Origin: Gammaproteobacteria bacterium
GTDB lineage: Bacteria; Pseudomonadota; Gammaproteobacteria; Chromatiales; Sedimenticolaceae
Reading direction: 5' to 3'
Assembly (NCBI GenBank): GCA_020445165.1
Contig: JAGRHE010000054.1
Span: 1-14,782, forward strand
DNA length: 14,782 nucleotides
Shown: positions 13,991 to 14,782 of the stretch, piece after piece
How the letters are laid out: each line of letters starts with the position of its first letter
Numbering within the stretch: the stretch's first letter is position 1
Translations under genes and position numbers: made by a program
Notes under the pieces: model-generated
Seen by the model: the letters and a program-made list of their open reading frames with translations, nothing else
Database searches by the model: none
What the model was told of the DNA's origin: nothing

Positions 13991-14782
13991 ATGAAATTAC
14001 CGATTTACCTGGATTACTCCGCGACCACGCCGGTCGATCCGCGGGTTGCCGAAAAGATGTGCGCCTGCCTGACGCTCGATGGTGCTTTCGGCAACCCGGC
14101 GTCGCGTTCGCATCAGTTCGGCTGGACTGCCGAGAGACTGGTCGACGAGGCGCGTACGAATGTCGCAGCCCTGGTAGGCGCCGATCCCAAGGAAATCGTA
14201 TGGACCTCGGGGGCGACAGAGTCGGACAACCTGGCGATCAAAGGCGCTGCCCACTTCTACCAGAAGCAGGGTAAACACATCGTGACCCTGAAGACCGAGC
14301 ACAAGGCGGTGCTGGACACCTGCCGCCAGCTCGAGCGCGAGGGGTTCGAGGTCACCTATCTCGACGTGAAGGCCGACGGACTGGTCGACCTGGATGCCTT
14401 CCGGGCTGCGCTGCGGCCGGACACGGTGCTGGCATCGGTGATGCATGTGAACAACGAGATCGGCGTGATACAGGACATCGCCGCTATCGGCGAGATCTGC
14501 CGTGAGCACAAGGTGATCTTCCATGTCGACGCGGCGCAGAGCCCGGGCAAGGTCGAGATCAATCTGGCCGAGCTGCCGGTCGACCTGATGAGCTTCAGTG
14601 CGCACAAGATCTACGGACCCAAAGGCATCGGCGCACTGTACGTGCAGCGTAAGCCGCGCATCCGTATCGAAGCCCAGATGCACGGCGGCGGCCACGAGCG
14701 GGGGATGCGCTCGGGAACGCTCGCCACCCACCAGATTGTCGGTATGGGCGAGGCGTTTCGGATCGCCAAAGAGGAAATGGCT
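13991..14782 (+). CDS. iscS: Cysteine desulphurase IscS (3' end outside window)
   Basis: A pyridoxal-phosphate enzyme that releases sulphur from L-cysteine for Fe-S assembly and tRNA thiolation. The window holds the first 264 codons of about 404. It starts [17 protein letters not shown], with GGAG 6 nt before the [14 protein letters not shown] (75-85), TEHKAVLD with His104 and [10 protein letters not shown] form the cofactor site. Lys206 in [11 protein letters not shown] is the PLP Schiff-base lysine, at the E. coli position. [12 protein letters not shown] follows. The catalytic Cys loop lies beyond the window edge. iscU and the rest of the operon are expected next. No irregularities. Confidence 0.97.
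   Translation, partial: MKLPIYLDYSATTPVDPRVAEKMCACLTLDGAFGNPASRSHQFGWTAERLVDEARTNVAALVGADPKEIVWTSGATESDNLAIKGAAHFYQKQGKHIVTLKTEHKAVLDTCRQLEREGFEVTYLDVKADGLVDLDAFRAALRPDTVLASVMHVNNEIGVIQDIAAIGEICREHKVIFHVDAAQSPGKVEINLAELPVDLMSFSAHKIYGPKGIGALYVQRKPRIRIEAQMHGGGHERGMRSGTLATHQIVGMGEAFRIAKEEMA

Noticed and set aside
1..14782. CRISPR arrays, tRNA or rRNA genes
   Set aside because: No regularly spaced repeats and no cloverleaf or rRNA-like sequence were seen on either strand.

Overview
The window is high-GC bacterial DNA, most likely from a gammaproteobacterium. The right end carries the block suhB (-) / trmJ - cysE - iscR - iscS (+), an order typical of that class, and its IscR and IscS ligand and catalytic residues fall at the same positions as in Escherichia coli. 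The left 10.8 kb looks like accessory, catabolic DNA beside this conserved block.

Layout. (1) 1-484: the C-terminal end of an IS4-type transposase and a short AT-rich stretch with a perfect 14-bp palindrome. (2) 485-3630, minus strand: a four-gene operon, in transcription order an AlkB/XylM-type membrane di-iron monooxygenase, a group I truncated haemoglobin, a XylA-type [2Fe-2S]-FAD-NAD(P)H reductase and a small divergent ferredoxin. (3) 3840-8841, minus strand: a second operon, in transcription order a Nif11-like small protein, an unknown 100-aa protein with a Cys pair, an acyl-CoA dehydrogenase-like flavoprotein lacking the usual catalytic Glu, a soluble multi-PAS/GAF histidine kinase and a FixJ-type response regulator. 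(4) 8842-10266: a long divergent intergenic region with a good sigma-54 promoter match in front of a 66-aa ORF, then a DUF302 gene closed by a clear bidirectional terminator. (5) 10267-10608, minus: a small Cys-rich membrane protein of unknown role. (6) 10807-14782: the suhB/trmJ/cysE/isc block; iscS runs off the window.

How it may work. The reductase would pass electrons from NAD(P)H through FAD and its own [2Fe-2S] centre to the membrane hydroxylase, as XylA does for XylM. The haemoglobin encoded between them may handle O2 or NO. The kinase-regulator pair probably controls both minus-strand operons, because the same 13-bp sequence with a palindromic core (CCGTAATACTACG) lies upstream of each, and in each its centre is 31-32 nt from a plausible -10 box. 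The monooxygenase has eight of the nine histidines that bind iron in AlkB; the ninth position is Gln. Substrate and physiological role cannot be read from the sequence. The combination of monooxygenase, truncated haemoglobin, Nif11-like protein and degenerate dehydrogenase is the part most likely to be a little-described system.
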